Below, one piece after another: positions 42,014 to 52,654 of a stretch of 64,000 nucleotides of DNA. The translations under genes were made by a program, and so were the position numbers. The notes below the pieces were generated by a model, which worked only from the letters and a program-made list of their open reading frames with translations, made no database searches and had not been told where the DNA came from. Source of the DNA: Nocardiopsis potens DSM 45234 (lineage in GTDB: Bacteria > Actinomycetota > Actinomycetes > Streptosporangiales > Streptosporangiaceae); NCBI RefSeq assembly GCF_000341105.1, contig NZ_ANBB01000038.1, forward strand, positions 42,442 through 106,441. The letters run 5' to 3'. Each line of letters starts with the position of its first letter. The stretch's first letter is position 1.

Positions 42014-44045
42014 GTGCCCGTACGCCCCTCCATCCGAAGAGAACCGGACGCCTCCCGCCGCCGTGCCCGCGCCGCGGAGCTCCCCCTCTCCGGCACCGCC
42101 GGCCGGACCTCCCCGGGACGGGAGGCCGCCCTGCGCCCGCCCTCCCCCGGCGCGCCGCCCGCCTGCCACCCGCAGGACGGCGCCGAGGGCGACTTCCACC
42201 GCACGCTCGCCCACGTCGCGCTCCCCCCGGACGCCCCGGACGGCGGCGCGGGGCGCGCCCCGCGCCTCGCGCCTCGCGCTGCTGGTCTTCGCCGAAGGCG
42301 AGCTCCCCGAGGACCCCGGCGCGACCGGGCTGACCGCCGAACGCACCGTGCACGACCTGCTCCACCCGGCCGAGGAGGGGGTGGCCGGCCCCGCCCCGGA
42401 GGCCCCCGGCGCCCCGGACTCCCCCTGCCGGACCGTGGACGTGCCGGCCGCGCTGTTCGCCGCGGTCGCCCCGAAGAGCGGCGAGGCGCCCTACCTCACG
42501 CACACCCGGCCCGCACCGGGGCCGCCCGGAGGCCCGGCCGGGGAAGGGCAGACCGTGGTCACCGCCAACCGCTTCCCCTCCGGGCCCGGCCGCTACACCG
42601 CCCACCTGGTCTCCCTCGACGGCCACCCGCTGCCCCCGGAGGGGCCGGGCGCCGTGCGGGCCGTCCGGCTGCACAGCCTGGTGTCGTGGTCCTTCCGGCA
42701 CGGCGGGCCCGGCCGCGCCACCGGCCCGGAGCCGGCCCGCCGGGGCGGGCCCGCCCTGCGGGGCGCCTCGCTGCGGCTCCCACCGCCCGAGGAGGCCCCG
42801 GCCGGCACCGCCGACCGGCTCCGCCGGGGCTACGTGCCGGTGCCGCACCGCCTGCCCTCCGGGGAGCGGACCCACGCCTGGTACCGGGGCCCCGCCGTCC
42901 CCGCCGAGGCCCCGCTCCCCGCACCGGGGGAGGCCGCCGTCCCGCACACCGCCGAGGAGGCGCTGCTCCGCGGCGGGGACGGCGCGTTCGACGTCTCCCT
43001 GGCCGCCGCCTGGCGGCTGGGGCGGGAGACCGCCCGGTCCCGCCCCGAGCACACCCGGGCCCTCGCCCGCGCACGCCGGAGACTGGCCGCCCGGGCCGCC
43101 GGCATCACCGAGCGGGGACCCCGCCCCGGCGCCCGGCTCCCGGCCGGCCTCGCCGCCGAGGAGTTCGGCCGCATCCTGGCCGAGGGGGCGCCGCCCGCCG
43201 AGCCCTTCGACCGGCTGCTGGCCCGGGCCGAGGCCGCCGCGGCCCTGAACGGCCCGGAGAACGGGGCCGCCCTGGCCGGCGCCGCCGAGCACGCCGCCGC
43301 GGCGCTCGCCCCGCACCTGGAGCCGATCGCCCTGCTGCACGGCGTCCCGCTGCGCTACCTGGCGCCGCACCCGGACATGCTCCCCCCGGAGAGCCTGTGC
43401 CCGTTCCGCACCGACCCCGCCTGGATCGACGCGCTGCTGGCCGGCGCCGCCTGCCCCGACATCCCCGGCGGCCCCGGCGCCCCGGAGGACCGGATCGACG
43501 CGGCCCTGCGCACCGCCGCGGTCCGGGCCGGGCGGGCCCACCGCCCCGAGGCGGGCCTGCTCGTCCGCTCCTCCCTGGTGGAAGGCGGCCCGGAGCTCCC
43601 CGTCACCGCCACCGCCGGCGAAGGCCGCGGCCCCGTGCGGGAGCTGCGCCGCGCCCGCCTCGCCCCGGACGTGCTGCTGGTCCTCTTCGACGCGCTGCCC
43701 GAGGTGGTCGAGGTCGGCGGCTCCGGCCGCGGCTCCTGGTTCGGACTGGGCCGCGGCGACGCGTTCTCGCTGCGCGTCCTGGCCCCCGGCCCCCGCTTCG
43801 GCCGCCCCCGCCCGGACGGGGCCGCCTTCCCCGACCGCGAGGACCCCGCCGCGGGCACGGTGCTGACCCGCTTCATGCGCGAGGACTCCCCCGAGCGCCG
43901 AGTCCTGCGCCTGGCCGGAGCCGGCGGCCTGGTCCGCGCCCTGGCCGACGCCCTCGGCCGGGACGCCCTCACCCCCGACGAGTTCGCCCTCCACCTGGCC
44001 GCCACCGGCCACCAGCACACCCTCCGCCCCCGGGCCGTCCCCTGA
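42014..44045 (+). pseudogene. Large conserved actinomycete protein gene, frameshifted by a 7-bp tandem duplication
   Basis: From GTG 42014 the coding frame (VPVRPSIRREPDASRR ... DFHRTLAHVALPPDAPDG) stops making sense at about 42270, where CGCCTCG is present twice in tandem (42263-42269, 42270-42276). Deleting one copy restores GRAPRLALLVFAEGELPED and one 674-residue frame to 44045. Later segments (YLTHTRPAPG, VTANRFPSGPGRYTAHLVSL, VPLRYLAPHPDMLPPESL, ALLAGAACPD) recall a family of long, unnamed actinomycete proteins I cannot name with certainty. There are no membrane segments. The gene may be dead, or the duplication may be reversible (phase-variable). Alternatively the protein starts downstream of the duplication. 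Confidence 0.6.
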
Positions 44046-44133
44046 CCGTCCCCGCACGATGCGCGGTTCCCCGGTGAAATGCGGTAGAGTCTCTCTCCGT
44101 CGGCAGGCGGCGCACGGCGCCGCGGCGGACGCA

Positions 44134-44207
44134 CGGGACGTAGCGCAGTTTGGCAGCGCACTTGACTGGGGGTCAAGGGGTCGTGGGTTCAAATCCCGCC
44201 GTCCCGA
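44134..44207 (+). tRNA. tRNA-Pro (anticodon GGG)
   Basis: A 74-nt cloverleaf: acceptor CGGGACG/CGTCCCG, D arm with AGTTTGGCA loop, anticodon stem CTTGA/TCAAG around loop CTGGGGG giving GGG, and T arm GTGGGTTCAAATCCCGC. CCA is not encoded. It is followed by a hairpin terminator. Confidence 0.95.
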
Positions 44208-44215
44208 CGCGGCTC

Positions 44216-44250
44216 GGAAAGGGGATCCGGATCATCCGGGTCCCCTTTCC
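44216..44250. terminator. Terminator of tRNA-Pro
   Basis: GGAAAGGGGATCCGG (44216-44230) pairs with 44236-44250 with one G-T wobble around the 5-nt loop atcat. It starts 9 bp after the tRNA. Confidence 0.75.
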
Positions 44251-44415
44251 CGTTTCCCGCGCCCGGCGAGGCCCCTTCGTCGGCCTTTCGCATTCCCGCT
44301 CTCGCTCGAGGACCTCCCACGCGGCACCGCGGGACGCCTCGCGCGTGTTCCCCCTGGTCCTGCCCGCCGGGGGCACCGGGCCGGCGCCCCCGGGGCCTGC
44401 CGCGTCCCCTTGTGC

Positions 44416-45291
44416 TCAGGCGGCCGCGGTGAGGCGGATCGCGTTCGCCCACGGGTCTTCGAACGCCAGGGTCCGCCCGTCATCGCGCGTGGGCACCTCG
44501 TAGTGCCTCATCCGCTCGGCGACCTCTCCCAGGTCGTCGCCGGTGGGGACCACGATGTCGATGCGGCCGAGCCCGAGCGCGGGCGTGCGGGGGCCGGCCC
44601 CCGCGCTGCGCCAGGTGTTCACGGCGATGTGGTGGTGGTATCCGCCGGCGCTGACGAACAGGGCCCGCTCGCCGAGCTCCGCGGTCGTGTCGAAGCCCAG
44701 CCGGTCGACGTAGAACTCGCGGGCCGAGGCGACGTCTCCGACGCAGAGGTGCACATGGCCCAGGACCGCCTCCCCCCTCACCGGCCGCTCCGCGGCGGCC
44801 TCGGTGAGGTGCTCGCGCAGGAACCGGTTGGGGTCGAGGAAGAGCGTGTCCACCTCGACCCGGCCGTGCACCCAGCTCCACTCGGTGCGGTCGCGGTCCC
44901 AGTACAGCTCCACCCCGTTGCCCTCGGGGTCGTCGAAGTAGAACGCCTGGCTCACCAGATGGTCCGAGCTGCCGGTGAACGTACCGGGATGGCGCTGCGC
45001 GACCTGGTACACCGCGGCCGCGAGGGCCTCGCGCGAGTCGTACAGGACCGCGGTGTGGAACAGCCCCGCCGCGCTGGGGGAGGCGTGCTTGAGCCCGGGG
45101 TCGTGCTGCAGGGTGACGATCGGGGTCGCGCCGCGCCCCAGCACGACCCGCCCGCCGTCCGCGGAGAGGACCTGAAGGGTGACGGCGTCGCGGTAGTAGG
45201 CGGTCATCGCGTCCAGGTCGGCGACGAGCAGCGTCACACCGCCCATCGCGGTGTCCGTGGGGAGGCGGTCCGGGCCCTGTGTGGAAGTCAT
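44416..45291 (-). CDS. VOC-family protein, catechol 2,3-dioxygenase-like (CatE type)
   Basis: 291 residues from ATG 45291 with GGAAGAACC upstream. It contains two vicinal-oxygen-chelate modules: GGVTLLVADLDAMTAYYRDA and LFHTAVLYD, then LGHVHLCVGDVASAREFYVD, YHHHIAVNTW and FEDPWANAIRL. The metal ligands His and Glu are visible (HVHL, HHHIAVN, with Glu in AFEDPW). YFDDPEGNGVELYWDRDR is typical of the CatE/YfiE group, which cleaves catechols or is of unknown substrate. It stands alone; a ribosome-site-bearing 31-codon frame at 45346-45441 lies upstream but has no clear meaning. Confidence 0.88.
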   Translation of the reverse strand: MTSTQGPDRLPTDTAMGGVTLLVADLDAMTAYYRDAVTLQVLSADGGRVVLGRGATPIVTLQHDPGLKHASPSAAGLFHTAVLYDSREALAAAVYQVAQRHPGTFTGSSDHLVSQAFYFDDPEGNGVELYWDRDRTEWSWVHGRVEVDTLFLDPNRFLREHLTEAAAERPVRGEAVLGHVHLCVGDVASAREFYVDRLGFDTTAELGERALFVSAGGYHHHIAVNTWRSAGAGPRTPALGLGRIDIVVPTGDDLGEVAERMRHYEVPTRDDGRTLAFEDPWANAIRLTAAA

Positions 45292-46060
45292 GGTTCTTCC
45301 AATCGAGGGCGCCCTGTTTTCATTCCGGGCCCGGCTCCGGCCCGTTCACGGCCTCGGCGCCGGCCTTCCGCCACTCGTGGCGACGACCACGCTGTTGGGA
45401 GCCGGGGAATGAGGGTCGTGGCGGTACTCGGTATGGGCCATGGGCTCACTTTCCGCGCGGTTCGGGGGCGGAGCATTTCGGTGGCGGAGCATAGGGCCTC
45501 GAAATTCACGGCATAGGCGTCGAACATGCTCTGCTTCTGTCGACGTCGCAGGGGAAGGCGACGTCGATGCAGGGGCGGCCCCGAACGAGGAGGCGGAACG
45601 GGTGAGTCGGACCGGGCTGTGGGCGGCCGGGCAGTGCGGACAGGACCGGGCTGCGGGTGGCGCAGATGATCTTGGGGGCCGGACTCGGCCAGGTCGTGCA
45701 CGAGGCCGACCAGCCGCAGGCACGACAGGAAACCCAACGCGGCCTCGGGTTCGTCCAGCGGGCCGGTGATCCGTGCTCCGCGCCGACCGGCCGCGGTGCG
45801 CAGGCTCGGGGCGGGTCGTGCTCCTGGCCGAGGGCAGAGGCCAGGCCCCTGGTCCACCGCTTTGAGATGCGGGTTCCGGGTGAGGTGGAGTCCCCGGGCC
45901 TAAAAGATTCAGGCTGGTGTGGTTATTCCAGCCCTCGGTCTTCCTGAGATGCAGTCGCGCCCGTCGGCGCGATCCCGAGGCGCCCCATCCTTCTACGGAG
46001 CGGACGGCGGCGCTGCGGTGCGGGCATCGAGGCGTCATCGTCCCGGACAAGGAATCGACG
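45292..46060. other. Long intergenic region containing decayed sequence
   Basis: About 770 bp between the VOC and DUF2798 genes. It holds a short minus-strand frame with a good ribosome site (45441-45346, starting MAHTEYRHDPHSP, 31 residues), a recognisable ATPase fossil (next entry) and otherwise non-coding-looking DNA of lower GC bias. It looks like a site of gene decay. Confidence 0.5.
45600..45765 (-). pseudogene. Fossil of an AAA-family ATPase C-terminal region
   Basis: On the minus strand, GPLDEPEAALGFLSCLRLVG and LVHDLAESG match the Walker B/signature region (LLDEPEAALS...) of short bacterial AAA/ABC-like ATPases. After GP the frame shifts and continues as KIICATRSPVLSALPG, the family's H-loop region (QVICATHSPVL), with Arg in place of the catalytic His. 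Only about 50 residues remain, with no Walker A nearby, so it is a remnant. The assignment rests on remembered family motifs. Confidence 0.5.
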
Positions 46061-46309
46061 ATGAACAAGAAGAGCGCTCTTCTCTCTCAGGTCTTCCTGA
46101 CCTTCATCATGGCCGCGACGATGTCGGGCGTCATGGGTCTCCTCTTCACCGGGCCGAGCATGGAGTGGTTGACCGGGTGGCCCGAGCAGTTCGTCATCGC
46201 GTGGCCGATCGCGTTCGTCCTGACCATGGGCGCCTGGCCCGCCTCGACGGCGCTCGCCAAGGCGGTCCTTCGCGACCGCGGCGACCAGCGGGTTTCCGAA
46301 GCGGCCTGA
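46061..46309 (+). CDS. DUF2798-family small membrane protein
   Basis: 82 residues from ATG 46061 with AAGGAATCGACG before it. Two hydrophobic helices (LLSQVFLTFIMAATMSGVMG and FVIAWPIAFVLTMGAWPAST) are separated by a short loop with EWLTGWPEQF, the pattern of DUF2798. It is probably a two-pass inner-membrane protein; no function is known. A hairpin follows it. Confidence 0.8.
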   Translation: MNKKSALLSQVFLTFIMAATMSGVMGLLFTGPSMEWLTGWPEQFVIAWPIAFVLTMGAWPASTALAKAVLRDRGDQRVSEAA

Positions 46310-46315
46310 CGTGGG

Positions 46316-46347
46316 CGCGGTCCGGACTCGACGAGAGCCGGACCGCG
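46316..46347. terminator. Hairpin after the DUF2798 gene
   Basis: CGCGGTCCGG (46316-46325) and CCGGACCGCG (46338-46347) are exact complements with a 12-nt loop, 6 bp after the stop. Confidence 0.65.
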
Positions 46348-46548
46348 GGGGCGGCGCGGTCCGCTCAGGCGGAGCCGGGCCGCCCCCGTGCCTCCTTCGT
46401 CCGCGCCGCGGCGAGCACCGGACCGGCCCCGCCTCCGGTGCGGCCCCGCGCGGTCGAAGTGATCCGGTGCCGCTGGGAGGATCGGAGACCGGCAAGGCCC
46501 GCCCGGCGACACGCGCCGCGTTCACGCGGGCGATGTGAAAGGACACCT

Positions 46549-47739
46549 GTGAACGGCAACGCCCCCACTCCTCCGATGCGCCTGATCGTCACCGGCGGCG
46601 GCACCGGAGGCCACACCTACCCGGCGCTCACCGCCGTCGACGCGCTGCGCTCCCGGCTGCAGGAGGACGGCTGGGGGCTGGAGGTCCTGTGGATCGGCTC
46701 CGCCGACAGCCTCGAGTCCCGCGTCGCCCGGGACAACGGGATCGCCTTCGAGGCGGTGGCCACCGGCAAGATCCGCCGCTCGGCCAACCCGGTCAAGCTC
46801 GTCTCCCCGGCCAACGTGCGCGACATGGGCAACGTCCCCCGCGGGGTGGCCCAGGCCCATCGCCTCGTCTCGGCGTTCAGCCCGCACGTGGTGCTGGCCA
46901 CCGGCGGCTATGTGGCGGTCCCGGTCGGCCTGGCCGCCAAGATGTGCCGCCGCCGGCTGGTGGTGCACGAGCAGACGGTGCGCCTGGGGCTGGCCAACCG
47001 CCTGCTGGCGCGGGCGGGCGCGCAGATGGCGCTCTCCTCGGCCTCCACCCTGGACCTGCTTCCGGCCCAGGCGCGCGGCACGGCGGTGGTGACCGGCAAC
47101 CCGGTGCGCCCGCAGGTGCTGGCCGGCCGGGCCGACCGGGCCGCCGGGGCGCTGGGCTTCGAAGGCCACGACCCCGCCCTGCCCACGGTCTATGTCACCG
47201 GGGGCGCCCAGGGGTCGGTGCAGATCAACACGGTGGTGGCCGCCGCGCTGCCGTGGCTGCTGGAGCGGGCCAACGTCGTCCACCAGTGCGGACCGGCCAA
47301 CCTGGAGGCGTTGAGGTCGGCCGCCGGGAACCTGCCCGGGGAACTGGCCCGCCGCTACCACCTGACCGGCTTCGTCCGCGAGGAGCTGGCCGACGTGCTG
47401 GCGCTGGCCGACGCGGTGGTCTCGCGCAGCGGGGCGGGCACGATCGCGGAGCTGACGGCGCTGGGCAAGGCCGCCGTGCTGATCCCGCTGGCCTCCTCGG
47501 CCGGCGACGAGCAGGCGCACAACGCCCGCCACCTGCAGCAGGCCGGCGCGGCGGTGGCGCTGGAGGGCGAGGTCACCGCCCAGCGCCTGCAGGAGGCGCT
47601 GGGCCCGCTGCTGGAGGACCCCCGCCACCGGGAGGGCATGGCCGCCCGGGCCCGCGAGCACGGCCGGCCCGACGCCGCCCGGAACCTGGTCGACATGCTC
47701 CTCGACGGCGGCGTCCGGCACGGTTCTTTGAGCGGGTGA
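46549..47739 (+). CDS. MurG-like UDP-GlcNAc glycosyltransferase (GT28), paralogue outside the dcw cluster
   Basis: 396 residues from GTG 46549 with AAAGGACACC before it. MurG features: glycine loop GGGTGGHTYPAL (16-27), VLWIGSADSLESRVA, FEAVATGKIRRS, VVLATGGYVAVPVGLAA, HEQTVRLGLANRLLA, then the C-terminal UDP-GlcNAc site VYVTGGAQGSVQINTVV and VVSRSGAGTIAELTALGKAA with SAGDEQAHNARHL. MurG adds GlcNAc to lipid I. In the usual family the acceptor segment has HEQNAxxGxxN; here the Asn is Thr (HEQTVRLGLAN). No division or cell-wall genes are adjacent, so this is likely a second copy with a special role, possibly in resistance or a modified precursor. Confidence 0.88.
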   Translation: MNGNAPTPPMRLIVTGGGTGGHTYPALTAVDALRSRLQEDGWGLEVLWIGSADSLESRVARDNGIAFEAVATGKIRRSANPVKLVSPANVRDMGNVPRGVAQAHRLVSAFSPHVVLATGGYVAVPVGLAAKMCRRRLVVHEQTVRLGLANRLLARAGAQMALSSASTLDLLPAQARGTAVVTGNPVRPQVLAGRADRAAGALGFEGHDPALPTVYVTGGAQGSVQINTVVAAALPWLLERANVVHQCGPANLEALRSAAGNLPGELARRYHLTGFVREELADVLALADAVVSRSGAGTIAELTALGKAAVLIPLASSAGDEQAHNARHLQQAGAAVALEGEVTAQRLQEALGPLLEDPRHREGMAARAREHGRPDAARNLVDMLLDGGVRHGSLSG

Positions 47740-47882
47740 ACCCGCGGAGCCGGATGCGGATCGGGGCCGCCTGCGCGGTCCCGCCGGAGATCGCGGCCCG
47801 CCCGCCATCGCAGCGGGCCGCGGCCGCACGGTCGTTCCCGAGCAGGTCGCTGGAGTGCTCCGCGGCACCGCGGGTGCGGTAG

Positions 47883-49622
<1,740 letters not shown>

Positions 49623-49666
49623 CCCCCTCCCCCGCAGGCGGCTGCGGGGAGGTTTTTCCCTACCGG

Positions 49667-49729
49667 GTACCCCCCGGTGTATCCTCCGGATACTCCCCCC
49701 TGTATTCGGTCGATACTCCCCGGAGTATC
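49667..49729 (+). promoter_or_regulatory. Cluster of CstR-type operators before the MBL/rhodanese gene
   Basis: Three sites follow one another at 22-23 bp spacing: GTACCCCCCGGTGTAT (49667-49682), ATACTCCCCCCTGTAT (49690-49705) and GATACTCCCCGGAGTATC (49712-49729, 8-bp perfect arms). All are ATAC/GTAC-N8-GTAT with a C-rich centre, on the same face of the helix. Confidence 0.75.
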
Positions 49730-49780
49730 CGGAGGGCCGGCGGACCCTCCGCCGGCCCAGCGACGAGAAAGGCGGACGAC

Positions 49781-51157
49781 GTGTACCTCGCCCAGTACTA
49801 CCTGGACTGCCTGTCCCAGGCCTCCTACATGATCGCCGACGAGACCACCGGCAGAGCCGTGGTCGTCGACCCCCGAATCGACGTGCAGGAGTACCTCGAC
49901 GACGCGGCCCGGCGCGGCTTCACCGTCGAGGGCGTCATCAACACCCACCTGCACGCCGACTTCATCTCCGGCCACTTCGAGATCGCCCGGCGCACCGGCG
50001 CCTGGATCGGCTACGGGGACAGGGCCGAGGCCCGCTTCCCGTTCCGCCCGTTGGCCGACGGCGAGCGCATCTCCCTGGGAGAGGTGGTCCTGGAGGTCAT
50101 GCACACCCCGGGGCACACCCCCGAGTCGATCAGCATCGTGGTCCACGAGCGCCCCGGCGACGCCGCCCCCTACGGCGTGCTCACCGGCGACGCGCTGTTC
50201 ATCGGCGACGTGGGCCGGCCCGACCTGGCCGCCTCCTTCGGCCACTCCCCCGAGCGGCTCGCCCCCATGCTCTACGACTCGGTGCACAACCGGCTCATGG
50301 GCCTGCCCGACGCCACCCGGCTCTTCCCCGGCCACGGCGCCGGATCGGCCTGCGGCAAGAACCTGTCCACCGAGAAGTGGTCCACCATCGGCGAGCAGCG
50401 CCTGAGCAACTACGCGGTGCAGCCGATGGACGTGGAGACCTTCACCGAGCTGGTCACCGAGGGCCAGGAGGCCATCCCCGCCTACTTCGTCCACGACGCC
50501 GGGCGCAACCGTGAGGCCCGCGAGCCCGTCGACATCGATGCGCTGGCCCGCCCGCTGGAGCCGGAGGAGTTCCTGGCCCGGCGCGCCGCGGGCGCCGTCG
50601 TGGTCGACTCCCGCGACCAGCTCGCCTTCTCCGCCGGCCACCTGCGCGGCTCGGTCAACATCGGCACCGAGGGCCGGTTCGCCGAGACCTCCGGCATGGT
50701 GGTGGAGCCCGACCGGGAGATCCTGATCGTGGCCGCCGAGGGGAGCGAGCGCGAGACCGCGATGCGCCTGGCCCGGGTGGGACTGGACCGCATCGCCGGC
50801 CACCTGGCCCGCCCCGAGGCGTCGCTGGCCGGGATGGCCGACCTGGTCGAGCGGGCGCCCAGGGTCGGGGCCGAGGAGCTGCGCGCGTCGCTGGCCGGCC
50901 CGGAGCGGCCGGTGGTGGTGGACGTGCGCGGCGCCGCCGAGCGCGACCGGGAGGGCACCGTCCCCGGGGCGGTGCACATCCCGCTGGCGGCCCTGCCCTC
51001 CCGGGCCGGTGAGATCCCCGACGACCGCCCCGTGGTGGTGCACTGCGCCGGCGGCTACCGGTCCAGCGTGGCCGCCAGCTACCTGCGCTCCCTGGGCCGG
51101 GAGAACGTGTCCGACCTGGTCGGCGGGTACGGCGCCTACCGGCTGACCGCCGCCTGA
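49781..51157 (+). CDS. MBL-fold / double-rhodanese protein (persulfide dioxygenase-like)
   Basis: 458 residues from GTG 49781 with GAAAGGCGGA upstream. N-terminal MBL domain: NTHLHADFISGH (55-65), MHTPGHTPESISIV, TGDALFIGDVGRPDL and FPGHGAGSACGKNLS, the ETHE1/CstB-type iron site. First rhodanese (VVDSRDQLAFSAGHLRG, ILIVAAEGSER) lacks the catalytic Cys. The second (VVDVRGAAERDREGTVPGA, VVVHCAGGYRSS) keeps it in CAGGYRS. The same order is found in S. aureus CstB. It oxidises low-molecular-weight persulfides in the cytoplasm. Preceded by three CstR-type operators and followed by a rhodanese-membrane protein gene. Confidence 0.92.
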   Translation: MYLAQYYLDCLSQASYMIADETTGRAVVVDPRIDVQEYLDDAARRGFTVEGVINTHLHADFISGHFEIARRTGAWIGYGDRAEARFPFRPLADGERISLGEVVLEVMHTPGHTPESISIVVHERPGDAAPYGVLTGDALFIGDVGRPDLAASFGHSPERLAPMLYDSVHNRLMGLPDATRLFPGHGAGSACGKNLSTEKWSTIGEQRLSNYAVQPMDVETFTELVTEGQEAIPAYFVHDAGRNREAREPVDIDALARPLEPEEFLARRAAGAVVVDSRDQLAFSAGHLRGSVNIGTEGRFAETSGMVVEPDREILIVAAEGSERETAMRLARVGLDRIAGHLARPEASLAGMADLVERAPRVGAEELRASLAGPERPVVVDVRGAAERDREGTVPGAVHIPLAALPSRAGEIPDDRPVVVHCAGGYRSSVAASYLRSLGRENVSDLVGGYGAYRLTAA

Positions 51158-51204
51158 CCCCTCCCCCTCCGTGCCCGCGGGACGGATCGACCCCCGTCCC
51201 GCGG

Positions 51205-51220
51205 GTACTCCCCCCAGTAT
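51205..51220 (+). promoter_or_regulatory. CstR-type operator before the rhodanese-membrane gene
   Basis: GTACTCCCCCCAGTAT has the same arms and C-rich centre as the sites at 49667-49729 and lies 40 bp before GTG 51261. It suggests separate control of this gene by the same sensor. Confidence 0.65.
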
Positions 51221-51260
51221 CCATCCCTCCCCGCAACCCGATTCCACAGGAGCCCTGACC

Positions 51261-51833
51261 GTGTCCCACACCTCCGTCGACGTGCACGCCGTGCGCACCC
51301 TGACCGAGACCGACCCCGACACCCTGCTGGTGGACGTGCGCACCCCGGCCGAATACGAGAGCGCGCGCATCCCCGGCGCCGTCAACCTCCCCCTGCAGGC
51401 GGTCGACGCGCACCTGGAGCGCATCGCCTCCCGCACCGGGGGCCGCCTGGTCATCGTCTGCCAGTCCGGCGCCCGCGCCCTCCGGTTCCAGGAGAGGCTG
51501 GCCGGGGCGGGCGCGGCGGACACCGCCGTGCTCACCGGCGGGATGAACGCCTGGCGGGCCGCGGGCGGCCCGGTGGTCGAGGGCCGCCGCACCTGGGCCC
51601 TGGAGCGGCAGGTCCGCCTGGTCGCCGGGGGCATCGTGCTGGCCTCGGTGCTGGCCTCGGTGTGGTGGCCGCCCGCGGTGTGGGTCGCCGGGTTCATCGG
51701 CGCCGGGCTGACCTTCGCCGCGATCACCGACACCTGCGCGATGGGCATGGCGCTGGCGAAGCTGCCCTACAACCGGCCGCGCGGCGTCCTCGACATCGAG
51801 GGCTCCCTGGCGCGCGTCGCGCCGCGCGCCTGA
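51261..51833 (+). CDS. Rhodanese domain with C-terminal membrane anchor (YgaP-like)
   Basis: 190 residues from GTG 51261 with ACAGGAG upstream. Rhodanese domain about 1-115: LLVDVRTPAEYESARIPGA and RLVIVCQSGARALRFQERL, active Cys in CQSGAR. A DUF2892-type tail of two helices about 125-175 (LVAGGIVLASVLASVWWPPA and GFIGAGLTFAAITDTCAMGM), with the TDTCAMG Cys, is typical of YgaP. Inner-membrane sulfurtransferase that may hand sulfane sulfur across or to thiols. It is the last gene of the CstR-controlled group. Confidence 0.9.
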   Translation: MSHTSVDVHAVRTLTETDPDTLLVDVRTPAEYESARIPGAVNLPLQAVDAHLERIASRTGGRLVIVCQSGARALRFQERLAGAGAADTAVLTGGMNAWRAAGGPVVEGRRTWALERQVRLVAGGIVLASVLASVWWPPAVWVAGFIGAGLTFAAITDTCAMGMALAKLPYNRPRGVLDIEGSLARVAPRA

Positions 51834-51928
51834 GCCGCGCGCCCGGGCGGCCGCCGCAGGCGCTCCGGCGGGCGCGCCGCGGCCCCGGGCCGGTGCCCGG
51901 GGCCGCCTCCGGCGTGCGCTCCGGCGGG

Positions 51929-52654
51929 TCAGGCGGGCCCGGCGTAGCCGGTGAACAGCACCAGCAGCGGCAGGGCCGAGTTGTTGACCATGTGGACGGC
52001 GACCGCGGGCCAGATCGACCCGCTGCGGCGCATCAGCTCGGCGGCGACGGCACCCACCACGACCGCCGCGGGCAGGATGATGTTGACGCCGTGGAAGAGC
52101 GCGAAGACCACCGAGCTGGACGCGACGCCGATGACCGGCCCGTAGCGCAGCAGGGCGTTGGCGACGACCCCGCGGAAGAGGAACTCCTCGCCGATGGGGG
52201 TGAGCACGGACAGGAACAGCATGGTCAGGATCAGCGGCAGCACGCCGCCGCCGGCCGCGTCGTAGTACATGCCCTGGGGGTCGGAGTCGAAGCCGGTCAG
52301 GGCCGTGATGCCGGAGACGATCAGGCCCTTGAGGACCAGGGCCGCCACGCCGCCGAGGACGCCGAGGAGCATCCAGCGCCAGGTGGTGCGGCGCACGCTG
52401 AAGGCGGCGAGCGAGCGGATGCGCAGCAGCGCGGCCGCGGCGAAGCCGGCCAGGCCGGCCACGCCGGACCAGGCCGCCACGACCAGCCCGAACGGCACCG
52501 GGTCGAGGTCCATCCCCATCGGCCCGAAGAGCAGCAGCACCGCAGTGGCGGCCACCAGGGCGAGCAGGCCGACGGCGATCTCGGGCCAGCCGGGGCGCAG
52601 GGGCGAGCCGGCGGGGGCCGGCCGCCGCGTGCGGTCGGGGTGTGCGGTGGACAT
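51929..52654 (-). CDS. CPBP-family intramembrane metalloprotease (Abi/Rce1-like)
   Basis: About 241 residues from ATG 52654 (GAGGAG nine bases upstream; ATG 52729 would add 25 residues). Several hydrophobic helices and the CPBP motifs in order: PIGEEFLFRGVVANALLR (EExxxR), FALFHGVN (FxxxH) and a late AVHMVNNSALPLL (HxxxN). These form the glutamate protease site within the membrane. In actinomycetes such proteins process membrane proteins or act in peptide immunity; no substrate can be inferred here. Confidence 0.88.
   Translation of the reverse strand: MSTAHPDRTRRPAPAGSPLRPGWPEIAVGLLALVAATAVLLLFGPMGMDLDPVPFGLVVAAWSGVAGLAGFAAAALLRIRSLAAFSVRRTTWRWMLLGVLGGVAALVLKGLIVSGITALTGFDSDPQGMYYDAAGGGVLPLILTMLFLSVLTPIGEEFLFRGVVANALLRYGPVIGVASSSVVFALFHGVNIILPAAVVVGAVAAELMRRSGSIWPAVAVHMVNNSALPLLVLFTGYAGPA

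Noticed and set aside
41246..44077. 943-residue plus-strand frame across the TPR gene and the duplicated gene
   Set aside because: Only the segment from about 42014 to 42270 looks coding in this frame; the rest is shadow of the neighbouring minus-strand gene and of the true frame after the duplication.
45346..45441. 31-codon minus-strand ORF with a GGAAAG ribosome site upstream of the VOC gene
   Set aside because: It is a plausible small ORF but has no recognisable family or secondary signal, so it is mentioned only within the gap entry.
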